Positions 27,131 through 36,997 of a stretch of 39,808 bases of DNA are shown piece by piece; the first letter of the stretch is position 1, and every line of letters starts with the position of its first letter. This DNA is from Treponema sp. Its GTDB lineage: Bacteria > Spirochaetota > Spirochaetia > Treponematales > Breznakiellaceae. Both the position numbers and the translations under genes were made by a program. A model generated the notes under the pieces. The model was not told where the DNA came from, made no database searches, and saw only the letters and a program-made list of their open reading frames with translations. The stretch covers positions 1 to 39,808 of the forward strand of contig WRIX01000012.1 of NCBI GenBank assembly GCA_009782495.1, read 5' to 3'.

Positions 27131-28307
27131 TTGTTTTTAACGCATCCTCCAATTCCGGTTTTGGTATACCCCAATTCCTTCCAAACCTGTCCAGCAATTT
27201 TTGCGATACATCCATAAAACGGGCAAACACAGCTTCTCCGGGTATTGTTAACCGGGAAAGCAGGTCAGGAAAAGAACGGCGGTTTACAATTTGTTCCCAA
27301 AAACGGGCAAAGTTCTTTATTTTTTCCATATCAGATGCCGGGAGGCAATCTGTTTCTGTCACTTCGTATGGTGCAACCGTATTATGCACTATGGAAAAAT
27401 GATCTTTTATAGCTTTGTCATAAATTGGTGTTCCCGGCAGACACTTGAGTATACCCAACTGTATTTCAAACGGCGCGGAACTGCCTGCTCCGCTAAGAGT
27501 TATCCATAAACGATCAAATCCATTTCCGAATGATCCAATGTCTTCGCCGGGAAGACCGGCGATAAGATCGACATGAAGTATTGCATTGGTTTTTTCCCTT
27601 AAAAAACGCAGAACTTCCAGTTCTTTTTCGGGGTTGCTGATCCTGTGAATCAAAGCGTTGGTTTTAGCGTTAAAACTTTGTATACCTATCTCCAGCCTGA
27701 TTGTTTCCGGCGGAAATAATGCCAGAATATTACACAATTCTTCCGGAAAAACAGCGGGGATCATCTCAAAATGAAATTGAACGCTGTAATGTTCTGTCTT
27801 TAAAAGACAGAATTCCAGAATTTTTACGGCTCTTGTCAGCTTAATATTAAAACTGCGATCAAGAAATTTAATGGTCTTTATTTTACCCCGGCACCGTTGC
27901 AACAGCCTGTCAAAATCGTTAAAAAACGACTCAAGAGGGAATTCCCTGAGCGAAACATTAGCAGCACTTTGGCAGAACGCACAACTGTAAGGACAACCTC
28001 TGGATGATTCTGCATAGATTAGCTTATGCTCGAGATCTTCTTCGGTATATAAATTATAGGCATTTTTAACAATATTTAGATCGGCTTCCCCTCCCTCAAT
28101 GAATTTACCGTAAGTTTTTTTTGCCGTAATCAAATCTTCCGACACAGCCCGGCATAGTTGTGCAAAAATCAACTCTCCTTCACCGCGTATCACAAAATCC
28201 GCATAATTAAAAATTTCGGTCTCTGGCGGCAAAGGCGTAAGCTCAGGACCGCCAAGAACAATCACAGGTTTTTTTTCCGGCCATTCATTTTCCAGGTCAC
28301 GAAGCAT
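27114..28307 (-). CDS. Radical SAM protein (B12-binding/DUF4080-like), apparently short at the N-terminus
   Basis: CxxxCxxC in RGCPYSCAFCQSA; upstream VIVLGGPELTPLPPETEIFNYADFVIRGEGE is the C-terminal half of a cobalamin-binding-like domain. Confidence 0.85.
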   Translation of the reverse strand: MLRDLENEWPEKKPVIVLGGPELTPLPPETEIFNYADFVIRGEGELIFAQLCRAVSEDLITAKKTYGKFIEGGEADLNIVKNAYNLYTEEDLEHKLIYAESSRGCPYSCAFCQSAANVSLREFPLESFFNDFDRLLQRCRGKIKTIKFLDRSFNIKLTRAVKILEFCLLKTEHYSVQFHFEMIPAVFPEELCNILALFPPETIRLEIGIQSFNAKTNALIHRISNPEKELEVLRFLREKTNAILHVDLIAGLPGEDIGSFGNGFDRLWITLSGAGSSAPFEIQLGILKCLPGTPIYDKAIKDHFSIVHNTVAPYEVTETDCLPASDMEKIKNFARFWEQIVNRRSFPDLLSRLTIPGEAVFARFMDVSQKLLDRFGRNWGIPKPELEDALKTIINQI

Positions 28308-30294
28308 TTAACTCTTCCAGGCGGCCCGAAGTTTTTACTTTCTTGTTCTCATCATCATCAGCGCTAAAACTGCCCTGATCATCAAACTCGGAACGCATAC
28401 TGGCAAAAGGAGAAACGATTTCAAAATCACTTTCTGCGGCCGGCTCTGCAGGATCCTCTGATTTAGCCGAAACTTCAAATTCTATCTTGCTTGCAACATC
28501 CTTTTCAGAGTCAGAAAAAGAAAGAGGAACGGGACCGGTTGATTCCGGTTCATCCAATTCTTCCAGTTCTTCAAGCTCTTCCAGCTCTCCGTCATCGCCG
28601 GATATTCCGCCTTCATCCATTAAATTATCAACCAGTTCAAGATCGGAAGATTCAACAATAATTGGGATCGATGAAGATGTTACCGTTGTTGTACCGGGAG
28701 CTTCATCCAGCCCGGCAATTTCTTCCGGTTCCGAAAGTTCATCCACTTCCAGCGGTTCTTCGGAATCAGAGAGCTCTTCCAGTTCTTCCAATTCTTCCAG
28801 AGCGTCTTCTTCGGAAACTCCTTCATGTTCAACCAAATCTTCTTCAAATATTTCCGATTCACTGCCCAGCTCTTCAACTTCTTCTTCATCTCCCAGTTCT
28901 TCCAAAACCTCTTCTGCTTCGGAAGAAAGACCGGCGCCGGAAGAATCTGCCGGAGCGCCGGCATTGGCAAACGGCATTAATGCAGCCATTGTATCTGAAG
29001 CTGGCCCGCCGCCCGGAATTACCGGAGAGGTTCCGGCTGCCAGGAGCATACGGTTCAGAATATTCTGGAGTTTATCCTCGTCTATTGCCAAACGGGTTTC
29101 ACGCTTGCCGCCAATAGCAGTAAGTATTTCATCCCAGGATTTATCAATAAGATTATCTATATCTGTAACAAGTTCCTGCTTTCCCTTAACACCGCGCTTT
29201 AATTCGATCCTTACATCTTCCCTGCGCTGTTCCAGTTCCCTGTACCAATGGTTCCAGTCCATTTCACCTTTACGTTCGTAGTATTCCCGAATCAATGAAA
29301 GCTGGAGGTTTTTCAGCCGGTTCTGAACGATGGTCATGGTATCCGGCTGGAGGTTAAGTGCAAGAAAGATGGAAAGGAAAATGGTCAGAAAAATAGCAGT
29401 AAGCAGAATTACCTTCATGGACTGAGGGAAAGCGAAGAGGGATTCGTCCACTACCCGGCCGATAAAAAGACCTTGTTCGGTTTTTTCTGAAATCAGAGCC
29501 AAAGCGGAACCGGACATACTGGAATCCAGAGTGGTAAGGTTTAAAAGACCTTCATTCCATATTGAAGAAATAACCGGAATTAACACATCCGCTTCATCAA
29601 GAGCATGGGGAAGACCTGAAACCATTCCGGGGGGATCAGAAACAACCGAAAAATTTTCCCCTATTTTAACCCGGCCTTCAGCGATCAGCCGGTCAGCCAC
29701 TGCCCGGACAGAAACAGAATAAAACACCGTTCCCCGGTATACTTCCATGGAATCGTAAAAAGGAAATGAAAAAATAATTCTTTCATTCTGCTGATCCAGG
29801 GTGATTTTGGGATTCCCTCCGGAAGGAACCGCAATTTCCGGATAGGGAACATACGGAGAGGTCTCGTCATAATTTCTGTAAGAAATGGTTTCGGCGCTTC
29901 GGTTAAGAATGTCAGCAACGCTGGTAGAAAAGTGAATCCTTATACCCCCGGCGTCGACAAAGCGTACCGATTGGATCCCCTTTTGTGATTCCAAAAGCAA
30001 GCCATAAACACGGGTACGTTCAAAAATATCCTGGGCTGCCTGGTTGGGCAGAAAACTTCTCTTAACCGCATCGGTAGCAAGAGCAGCAGAAAACCGGTCA
30101 CTCAATTCATTAAAGAAGTTTTGAATCGTACCGGCATCCTGCTCAGTTTCCCTTTCCAGGGATCTGGTTATGGAAGGATTATAAAAACGGGTTTCTACAA
30201 GATTGAAGAAGCCGGTGAATGCCAGAACAGAAAAACCCGCTGCCAATACTACCGCTATTAGGAGTGAAAGAGCAGCTTTTTGAGAAACAGTCAC
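28297..30294 (-). CDS. Membrane sensor-like protein with extracytoplasmic domain and highly acidic C-terminal tail
   Basis: TM near the N-terminus (AALSLLIAVVLAAGFSVLAFTGFF), second TM VILLTAIFLTIFLSIFLAL, E/L/S-rich tail. The ORF runs to 30483 but that would overlap hflX; GTG 30294 is the likely start. Confidence 0.65.
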   Translation of the reverse strand: MTVSQKAALSLLIAVVLAAGFSVLAFTGFFNLVETRFYNPSITRSLERETEQDAGTIQNFFNELSDRFSAALATDAVKRSFLPNQAAQDIFERTRVYGLLLESQKGIQSVRFVDAGGIRIHFSTSVADILNRSAETISYRNYDETSPYVPYPEIAVPSGGNPKITLDQQNERIIFSFPFYDSMEVYRGTVFYSVSVRAVADRLIAEGRVKIGENFSVVSDPPGMVSGLPHALDEADVLIPVISSIWNEGLLNLTTLDSSMSGSALALISEKTEQGLFIGRVVDESLFAFPQSMKVILLTAIFLTIFLSIFLALNLQPDTMTIVQNRLKNLQLSLIREYYERKGEMDWNHWYRELEQRREDVRIELKRGVKGKQELVTDIDNLIDKSWDEILTAIGGKRETRLAIDEDKLQNILNRMLLAAGTSPVIPGGGPASDTMAALMPFANAGAPADSSGAGLSSEAEEVLEELGDEEEVEELGSESEIFEEDLVEHEGVSEEDALEELEELEELSDSEEPLEVDELSEPEEIAGLDEAPGTTTVTSSSIPIIVESSDLELVDNLMDEGGISGDDGELEELEELEELDEPESTGPVPLSFSDSEKDVASKIEFEVSAKSEDPAEPAAESDFEIVSPFASMRSEFDDQGSFSADDDENKKVKTSGRLEELNAS

Positions 30295-30409
30295 CGAACC
30301 CCACCTGAGAAAAAGATTATTCCTTACAATTATCGGAATAAAAGCAGGCTTTATAATAGTATACAAAGATAGTATATCTAAAAGATGATATTTATGCCAC
30401 ATTAATCCA

Positions 30410-31537
30410 GTGAAACCTTTGCATACAGTCGAAACCGAACCAATCAGGGTCTTTTTGGCGGAAATAAGGTCCGGCGCCGACACAGAACCACTGACTGCGG
30501 AACTGAGAGGGCTGACAAATACCCTGGGACTGAATATTGTCGGGTCAGAAACCGTTGTTATCAGGGATCGTAAAGGCTTTTTTCCGGGCAGCGGAAAACT
30601 AAAGGAATTATCGGAAAAAGCGCTCTCGGCCGGGGCTCAGTGTATTATTTTTGACAGTGAATTAAGCCCATCCCAACAGCGGAAATGGGAAGCATTGTGC
30701 GGCCTGTCCGTTTTGGACCGGCAGGAGCTGATTATAAGGATTTTTGCAAGCCGGGCAAAAACCAGAGAAGCCGGACTCCAGGCGGAGCTGGCAGAACTTC
30801 TCTATGCCCTGCCCCGGCTTTCTCACAAATACATAGATTTATCCCGGCAACGGGGCGGCCGTTACGGTACCCGCGGCTCCGGCGAAACCCAGTTGGAAAC
30901 CGACAGACGGCAAATACGCGAACGAATCGGTTCTTTGCGAAAAGAAATTGAGGATGTACGAACCAACCGGATGCTTCAGCGTAAACAGCGAAAAAAACAG
31001 GGAATTGCAGTTTGCGCCCTGGTTGGTTATACCAATGCAGGGAAATCTTCCCTTCACCGGGCATTAACCGGCTCGGAAGCATTGGTAGAAAACAAACTTT
31101 TCGCCACTTTGGACCCCACAGCCCGCAGGGTATACCGGCAGAGTCCTTCCGGAAAAGGAAAAACCATCATTTTTGTCGATACCGTTGGTTTTATCCGCCG
31201 GCTTCCTCATAATCTGGTTGACGCCTTTAAATCGACACTGGAAGAGGTCTGCCAGGCGGATATTTTAATTCATGTGCTGGATGCCTCCGATCCTTCATGG
31301 AAAGAACATTCCGGGACGGTTCAGGGACAGCTTAAAGAGCTGGGAGCGGAAAACATTCCCCTTATCACAGTTTTGAACAAAGCGGATCTTCTGACAACTG
31401 AGGAACTTATTGCGTTAGAAACAGCTGTCAGCAGGGAAATCCCGGCCTTTTCGTCCGCCATTACAGCTGTTTCCGCCAAAAACAAAGAAGGCCTGGAGCC
31501 GCTATGGAAATTAATTGAAAAAAGACTTAAGTTTTAA
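30410..31537 (+). CDS. hflX: GTPase HflX
   Basis: GGRYGTRGSGETQLETDRRQIRERI, ALVGYTNAGKSSLHRALTG, FVDTVGFIRRLPHNLVDAFKSTLEE, LNKADLL. Confidence 0.96.
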   Translation: MKPLHTVETEPIRVFLAEIRSGADTEPLTAELRGLTNTLGLNIVGSETVVIRDRKGFFPGSGKLKELSEKALSAGAQCIIFDSELSPSQQRKWEALCGLSVLDRQELIIRIFASRAKTREAGLQAELAELLYALPRLSHKYIDLSRQRGGRYGTRGSGETQLETDRRQIRERIGSLRKEIEDVRTNRMLQRKQRKKQGIAVCALVGYTNAGKSSLHRALTGSEALVENKLFATLDPTARRVYRQSPSGKGKTIIFVDTVGFIRRLPHNLVDAFKSTLEEVCQADILIHVLDASDPSWKEHSGTVQGQLKELGAENIPLITVLNKADLLTTEELIALETAVSREIPAFSSAITAVSAKNKEGLEPLWKLIEKRLKF

Positions 31538-31588
31538 TTTTCCCTGCCGATACTGGAGTGGTAAAGATCTAACTTGGGGAGGGTTATT

Positions 31589-32029
31589 ATGGCATATACC
31601 AACGCATTATCCGCTTATAAAGAAACGAGGATTCGTACCGCCAGTCCCGGGCAGCTTATAGTCATGCTCTATGACGAAGCGGTAAAACAACTGGATCAAG
31701 GTCTTGAGCTTCTGAGTTTGAATAAATCCAGCAAACAAGATCCGTCCAGAATCGAGGTAATCGGCAAGGCAATTATCAAAGCCAGGGATATTGTTACAGA
31801 ACTAATGGTTTCTCTGGACTTTGAACAGGGCGGCGAAATTGCCCAGAATCTTTTTGCGCTGTATACATGGTTTAACAAGGAATTGCTGGAAGCACATATA
31901 GCAATGGACATAGCCAGGATTGGAGCGGTCAAAAACCAATTGGCTGATCTTAGATCCGCCTGGGTTGATATTGCAGTCAAAACCAATACCGAAAACCGTC
32001 CTGTTGAGGGCGTTAATATAGCAGGTTGA
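31589..32029 (+). CDS. fliS: Flagellar protein FliS (flagellin chaperone)
   Basis: MAYTNALSAYKETRIRTASPGQLIVMLYDEAVKQLDQGLELL; SD GGGGAGGG upstream. Confidence 0.93.
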   Translation: MAYTNALSAYKETRIRTASPGQLIVMLYDEAVKQLDQGLELLSLNKSSKQDPSRIEVIGKAIIKARDIVTELMVSLDFEQGGEIAQNLFALYTWFNKELLEAHIAMDIARIGAVKNQLADLRSAWVDIAVKTNTENRPVEGVNIAG

Positions 32030-32031
32030 TA

Positions 32032-32538
32032 ATGCTTACCACACCGAAGAATGCAGAAACACAAACGGAAATCAGCGCACAGGAACTGGAAAGAAGAGTA
32101 GCCATTCTAAAGCGGTTCCGGGAACTCCTTTCCCAGCAGCGGAACCATTTCCAGGAATACCTTACAGTACTGGATAAACAGAAAGATGTAATCGAAAAGG
32201 GAAATCCCGACGACTTAATCGTTCATGTTGATCTGGAAGAAAAAATAATCGGTGATATTTTTGCCATCCAAAAGGTGATCGATCCGCTGGAAGCAATGTA
32301 CCAGACCCATGTAACAGAAACACTGCCCGGTGAAGTCCGCGAAGTACCCAGTCTGAAAGCCGCGCTGGAAGAGCTCCGTTCCGAAGCGGTAATCCGCTCT
32401 GCGCGAAACCGTGACCTTCTGTCCAGACGCATGGAAGATCTGCGGCATGAAATGAAAACACTTCGTGCAAATCCTTATGCAATTCACCGATCAGTTTTTT
32501 CCCAGCAAAGCGCCGCACTGGTTGATATTAAGGGATAG
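32032..32538 (+). CDS. FlgN-like flagellar chaperone
   Basis: Downstream of fliS; helical FLG-N-like ELLSQQRNHFQEYLTVLDKQKDVIEKGNPDDLIVHVDLEEKII... Confidence 0.65.
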   Translation: MLTTPKNAETQTEISAQELERRVAILKRFRELLSQQRNHFQEYLTVLDKQKDVIEKGNPDDLIVHVDLEEKIIGDIFAIQKVIDPLEAMYQTHVTETLPGEVREVPSLKAALEELRSEAVIRSARNRDLLSRRMEDLRHEMKTLRANPYAIHRSVFSQQSAALVDIKG

Positions 32539-32650
32539 ACTGTTTTTACATAAATAACCATATTGACTAACAGGAAAATGTTAAGTATCTTTCATATAAT
32601 GTAAAGTATACTCCTGGGTTCGCACCCTTCGTTTTTATTGGAGGAAACCA

Positions 32651-33106
32651 ATGAAAAAGCTTTTTATTCTTTTAACAGCGGTTTCAATTCTGGCATCCTG
32701 TATGTCATATCCAAAGAATCCTGAAACACTGGCAAAGAAAATTATCTATTGGGACGAAAACATACCAAAAGAAGAATGCGCCGCCGTGTTTATTCAAAGA
32801 GGATTAACCGCTACAAATTATAACGGCATATCTGTAGACTGGGGGAAAAGCAATATCCTGGTGTATCTTCCCCCGGGACAGGTAATCTTCCTTTTTGACG
32901 CAGATTATGACTATGGTTACACACATTTTTCCGGAAAAAATGTTCCGTTCCTGTGGACCTTTAATGCAGGAGATATCCGTTACCTCCAGGGGTGGGCAAG
33001 AGACGGGGAGCCGGTAATCCTGGTAGTCGATCCCCATGACACAACAAGGTGGGATAAACAAAATGCTTTTATAATTCCAAAAGGCGGAAGAACCGTTTTA
33101 GAATAG
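32651..33106 (+). CDS. Small lipoprotein
   Basis: MKKLFILLTAVSILASC lipobox; SD TTGGAGGAA upstream. Confidence 0.75.
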   Translation: MKKLFILLTAVSILASCMSYPKNPETLAKKIIYWDENIPKEECAAVFIQRGLTATNYNGISVDWGKSNILVYLPPGQVIFLFDADYDYGYTHFSGKNVPFLWTFNAGDIRYLQGWARDGEPVILVVDPHDTTRWDKQNAFIIPKGGRTVLE

Positions 33107-33115
33107 GAGGAAAAA

Positions 33116-33614
33116 ATGATACGGCACAAATATTTATTACCGGTTATTCTGGTTTTCGCAGTACTGTTGATTTCAGGCTGCAGTACCCCTCCGGGAAAAA
33201 TTGTCTATGATCCGGGGTTCCCGCCGGAAAAAACAACTGTGGTGGTTTTTGAAGAACCAATACAAAGTCAGTCAATACAATGGGATCGATGTTCTTGACG
33301 CATGGTATCCAAATGGAAAATTCCGAAAAAACACAGTTACTCTTCCCGCAGGAAACACGTCTGTAATCTTTAATCTTAGCGCAGTTATTTCAGTCGGAAA
33401 TACCAATTTCCTTATTAAAGCCGAAGATATTGAGCTGCGTTTCGACTTTGAAGCAGGAAAAGAATATCAACTGGGCGTTTATAGAGAAAACATGGGCGCA
33501 CAAACCTTTTTCCTGGGAAGAATAAAATACGGTATCGCTATTTGGGATAAAGCTGTCAGCCACAACTACAAATTGGATAAAGCCATAAAACACTGGGAAC
33601 TGGGTCAAACCTAA
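33116..33614 (+). pseudogene. Frameshifted lipoprotein, paralogue of the preceding gene
   Basis: 33116-33298 (MIRHKYLLPVILVFAVLLISGCS...VVVFEEPIQSQ) continues in the +1 frame (SQYNGIDVLDAWYPNGKF..., to 33614). YNGIDV corresponds to YNGISV of the upstream lipoprotein. Confidence 0.75.
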
Positions 33615-33655
33615 TCAATAGTGATGTCTGAACAGGTATTGTCAAAGGAGGCTGC

Positions 33656-35383
33656 ATGATTCGCCGTTCGGTTTTTGTTTTGCTTATTTTGGTTTTTGTC
33701 TTCCCGCTTTGTGTTTTCTCCCAGCAAATTCCCGCAAGCGGCGGTCTTCGGGATTATGTTGGATTAATAAACCAAACCTACCACCCCGATATCGTTGCGT
33801 TCTTTGGCAAGATCAAGGCCGATCTTGCCAAGAGAGGCGGCAACGAAACGGCGATTAAGGCAATAGATATCTTCCTCAGGGGAGATACCGGATCGGGTTT
33901 TCTTTACAACGACGCCCGCGGAAACCTTTATGTAATTACCAACAACCATGTGGTCGCCCAGGCATATTCTCTCTCAATAACCTTTGAACGGCAGGACGGT
34001 TCAAAAAGAAAGCATGAAAACATCAGGATCATTGCCGCCGATGAAGAAAATGACATTGCCATACTGGGCTTTTCCGCCGCAGACAGGCCTGCAGGAAGAG
34101 GATTAACGCTGCTAACCCGCGCAGTGGACGAAGGGGTTGATGTATATTCCGCCGGATTCCCCGGTTTGGGAACAACACCTCTTTGGCAGTTTGGCCGCGG
34201 TATGGTTTCAAATGCAAACGCCCGTTTTCCAAAGAGCTTTGATGATGACACATTAATAGGCCCTTTTATTCAGCATACCGCAGAAATAGATCCCGGCAAT
34301 TCAGGCGGCCCGCTCCTTGTAGTTGACAGGAATGCTGCAGCGGGTTATACAGTAGCCGGAATCAATACCTTAAAAGCAGTCAGAAGGCAGGCGGCAAACT
34401 ACGCTATTCCGGTAAGCACCATTCAGCCCTTTATCACCGGCGCCTTGAATCCAAGGCCCGAAACCTACAGAGCCGCCCTGGATACACGGCTTGCTGGCTT
34501 TGCAGAAGGCCTGAGTGTCAACAAGGCAGTATATCCTCATATTGCACGTTATCTTTCATCCAACTGTATCGGGGAAAATGCCGAATATGCCATGTCGGAA
34601 ATGTACGACAAGGGCAGTTCGCTGATAAGGCGGGCATTTATAGATAAATGTGAAGACAGCGTTGTTGAAGCAATGGGTTATGCTGTAGCCTGGACAATCG
34701 AAAACAGTATCCGGGGTCAGGGAGTGATCAGAGCTTCCATAAAAGAAGTTACCGGCGCAGGTGAAGAGTATACCGCTGTCTTTACCATTAACAACAAAGA
34801 CTTTAGTTCCAAGTGGGTATGGGAATACGGCAACTGGCGGATCAGGAGCTTCGGTACTGTCGCTGCCGGAGACAAAGAACTGCTTGCCAAGAAAGAGAAA
34901 GCCAAAAAAACGGCAGAAGACCTGCGCATCGACAGGTACAATGTACATTTAGAAGCCGGTTATGCCTATCTCTTTGACAGGGCTTCTGCCGCCGGGTATG
35001 TTTCGTTTGACTATGCAGGTTTTGGCGCAAAAGCATACTTTGCAGGATCGGACTTCTTCAGCATAGGTGCATTTGCCGGGATTCGCGGCGGCTTCGCCCT
35101 GGGAGGAAGCGTAGGTATAATGCCTTACGCAAGAATTGGTATTGATTACCAGCATGATCAGAAATATAAAGACTTTTTTAAAGACGCATCGGATTCAGAA
35201 CTTGGTTTTCCTATTACAACTATGGTACAGGCCGGGGTTAAAGTAACTACAGCCAAAGTACCCGGCCTCTTTGCGGGTATGGCATTCCAATACAATATTT
35301 TTAATATGCATGATACCAGGGTTTACGATAAAGACAACCTTATGAAAATGGGGTTATGCTTTACCGCAGGGTACGCATTCTAG
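33656..35383 (+). CDS. Trypsin-like (S1C/HtrA-like) serine protease with a C-terminal beta-barrel-like domain
   Basis: Triad motifs VITNNHVV, DEENDIAIL, DPGNSGGPLL; signal peptide; C-terminal alternating beta-strand segment ending ...LCFTAGYAF*. Confidence 0.82.
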   Translation: MIRRSVFVLLILVFVFPLCVFSQQIPASGGLRDYVGLINQTYHPDIVAFFGKIKADLAKRGGNETAIKAIDIFLRGDTGSGFLYNDARGNLYVITNNHVVAQAYSLSITFERQDGSKRKHENIRIIAADEENDIAILGFSAADRPAGRGLTLLTRAVDEGVDVYSAGFPGLGTTPLWQFGRGMVSNANARFPKSFDDDTLIGPFIQHTAEIDPGNSGGPLLVVDRNAAAGYTVAGINTLKAVRRQAANYAIPVSTIQPFITGALNPRPETYRAALDTRLAGFAEGLSVNKAVYPHIARYLSSNCIGENAEYAMSEMYDKGSSLIRRAFIDKCEDSVVEAMGYAVAWTIENSIRGQGVIRASIKEVTGAGEEYTAVFTINNKDFSSKWVWEYGNWRIRSFGTVAAGDKELLAKKEKAKKTAEDLRIDRYNVHLEAGYAYLFDRASAAGYVSFDYAGFGAKAYFAGSDFFSIGAFAGIRGGFALGGSVGIMPYARIGIDYQHDQKYKDFFKDASDSELGFPITTMVQAGVKVTTAKVPGLFAGMAFQYNIFNMHDTRVYDKDNLMKMGLCFTAGYAF

Positions 35384-36959
35384 GGTTCACCGTAATTTTG
35401 TTTTTCCAAAAGGGATCCTTGCATTTTGCAAAGATCCCTTTTTTAATAAGTATATTTATTGCTTCTCCTGCCTCTTCTTCTGACCATGTTTCTAAATCCA
35501 CAAGGAGCCTGACCGCTTCTTCAACCGAATAGGAGCGGCGGTTTCGGCGGAAGAAATCTACCATACTGTCTTCTTCCCGAAGCTTTGTACTGCTTTCACC
35601 TGCACAAACATCACAGCATTGTCTTTCCGGTTTACCGTTGTCTCCTTCGTAATTTAGCAGATTCAGCAAAGCTTCCCGCCGGCATTGAATATTATTCCTG
35701 GCATAGGCAAAGAGCTGCTCAAGCCGTATTTTATCCTGCGCTGTTTTAGCCCTTTTAAGCTGGATTGTATCTTCCGGCCCCCATAACAGGATAGCCCGTG
35801 ATTGTTTTCCGTCCCGGCCTGCCCTGCCCGATTCCTGAAGGTACGATTCTACCGTTGGAGGACAATCCCGGTGTATTACCGTGCGAATATCAGCTTTATC
35901 AACACCCATGCCAAAAGCGCACGTCGTAATTAATGCCGCATCTTTGTTTCCAAAGTACCAGTTTTCCGTTTCTTTTTTTTCTTCCCGGCTTAACCCTGCA
36001 TGATAAAACCGTATTTCTTTTGCCCAGCTTAATCCCATTTCCATAAAACGGTTTCGTAAATATTTTGCAAGACGTTCGGTTCCCGGCCGGGAAGAACAAA
36101 AGACAATGGCCGGCCTGGAGTTTGCCAAAAGAAAATCCTGTACCGCCATGTTGCGTAATATACAGCCAACTGCACGGTATTCAATATTGGGCCGATCCGG
36201 ATTACCGGTAATACATCTGACATCTTCGTCGTTAAAAATGTACTTTTTTATTTTTTCCAGCACCGCTTCCGATGCTGTTGCGGTAAAAGCAGTTACCAGA
36301 GGAGAACCGGCCGCTTTTAAAATAGTATGTATCTCCAGATACGAAGGACGGAAGCTTTCTCCCCATTCACTGACACAATGGGCTTCATCAATCACCGTAT
36401 GGATTATTCCCAACTCAGGCAGCCGTTCCTGAACTTTGCGCGTTAATAATACTTCCGGATTGGCTATAATAAACTTGCTTTCGCCGGCACGAAGTTTTTT
36501 CCAGACAGCTTCCCGCTCTTCTTCACTTTGTCCTCCGCGAAGCAACACAGGCGAAAACCCTTTTGCCGCAAGACGCCGTTCCTGGTCCGCCATCAGAGAA
36601 AGGATAGGATATATTACCAGTGTCGGACCGGTTCTGGCGCTGTTCGTTCCGGGTAAAGGCTTTGCGCCGGCAAGAAGCATGGCGGGAAGCTGGAAACACA
36701 GCGATTTTCCGGCTCCTGTGGGCAGGATTACAATTTGCCTGCCGGGGCTTTCTCTGTCATGTTGCGTTTCATCATTTACGCTGTCATTAACCGGAACAGT
36801 ATCTGTTCCCGGCCAATGTACGGCTATACCCGCTGCCCCGGCAGCTTCAAGCAAATTGGAAATCACCAGACGCTGATAGGGAAAGAGATACGGTAACCCA
36901 AAAAGTTTTTGTGCAGCATTACTCAAAGGATCAAAGTTGTTATTATGTTCCGTTTCCAT
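35361..36959 (-). CDS. recQ: RecQ-type ATP-dependent DNA helicase
   Basis: VILPTGAGKSLCFQLPAM, VIDEAHCVSEWGESFRPSYLEI, TATASEAV, ATTCAFGMGVDKADIRTVIHRDCPPTVESYLQESGRAGRDG, zinc site CRREALLNLL...CCDVC. The ORF is open to 37088. Confidence 0.95.
   Translation of the reverse strand: METEHNNNFDPLSNAAQKLFGLPYLFPYQRLVISNLLEAAGAAGIAVHWPGTDTVPVNDSVNDETQHDRESPGRQIVILPTGAGKSLCFQLPAMLLAGAKPLPGTNSARTGPTLVIYPILSLMADQERRLAAKGFSPVLLRGGQSEEEREAVWKKLRAGESKFIIANPEVLLTRKVQERLPELGIIHTVIDEAHCVSEWGESFRPSYLEIHTILKAAGSPLVTAFTATASEAVLEKIKKYIFNDEDVRCITGNPDRPNIEYRAVGCILRNMAVQDFLLANSRPAIVFCSSRPGTERLAKYLRNRFMEMGLSWAKEIRFYHAGLSREEKKETENWYFGNKDAALITTCAFGMGVDKADIRTVIHRDCPPTVESYLQESGRAGRDGKQSRAILLWGPEDTIQLKRAKTAQDKIRLEQLFAYARNNIQCRREALLNLLNYEGDNGKPERQCCDVCAGESSTKLREEDSMVDFFRRNRRSYSVEEAVRLLVDLETWSEEEAGEAINILIKKGIFAKCKDPFWKNKITVNPRMRTLR
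35408..35444 (+). terminator. Intrinsic terminator for the protease gene, embedded in the 3' coding end of recQ
   Basis: AAAAGGGATCCTTGCA-TTT-TGCAAAGATCCCTTTT (16-bp stem, one mismatch) ending in TTTTTT on the + strand. Confidence 0.75.
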
Positions 36960-36997
36960 TACGTTTCCTATTGATAACAGGGAAAAAAATAACATGG

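Noticed and set aside
28487-29281. 264-aa plus-strand Ser-rich ORF
   Set aside because: Antisense of the Glu-rich tail (GAA/GAG gives TTC/CTC, shifted to TCT/TCC = Ser); composition artefact.
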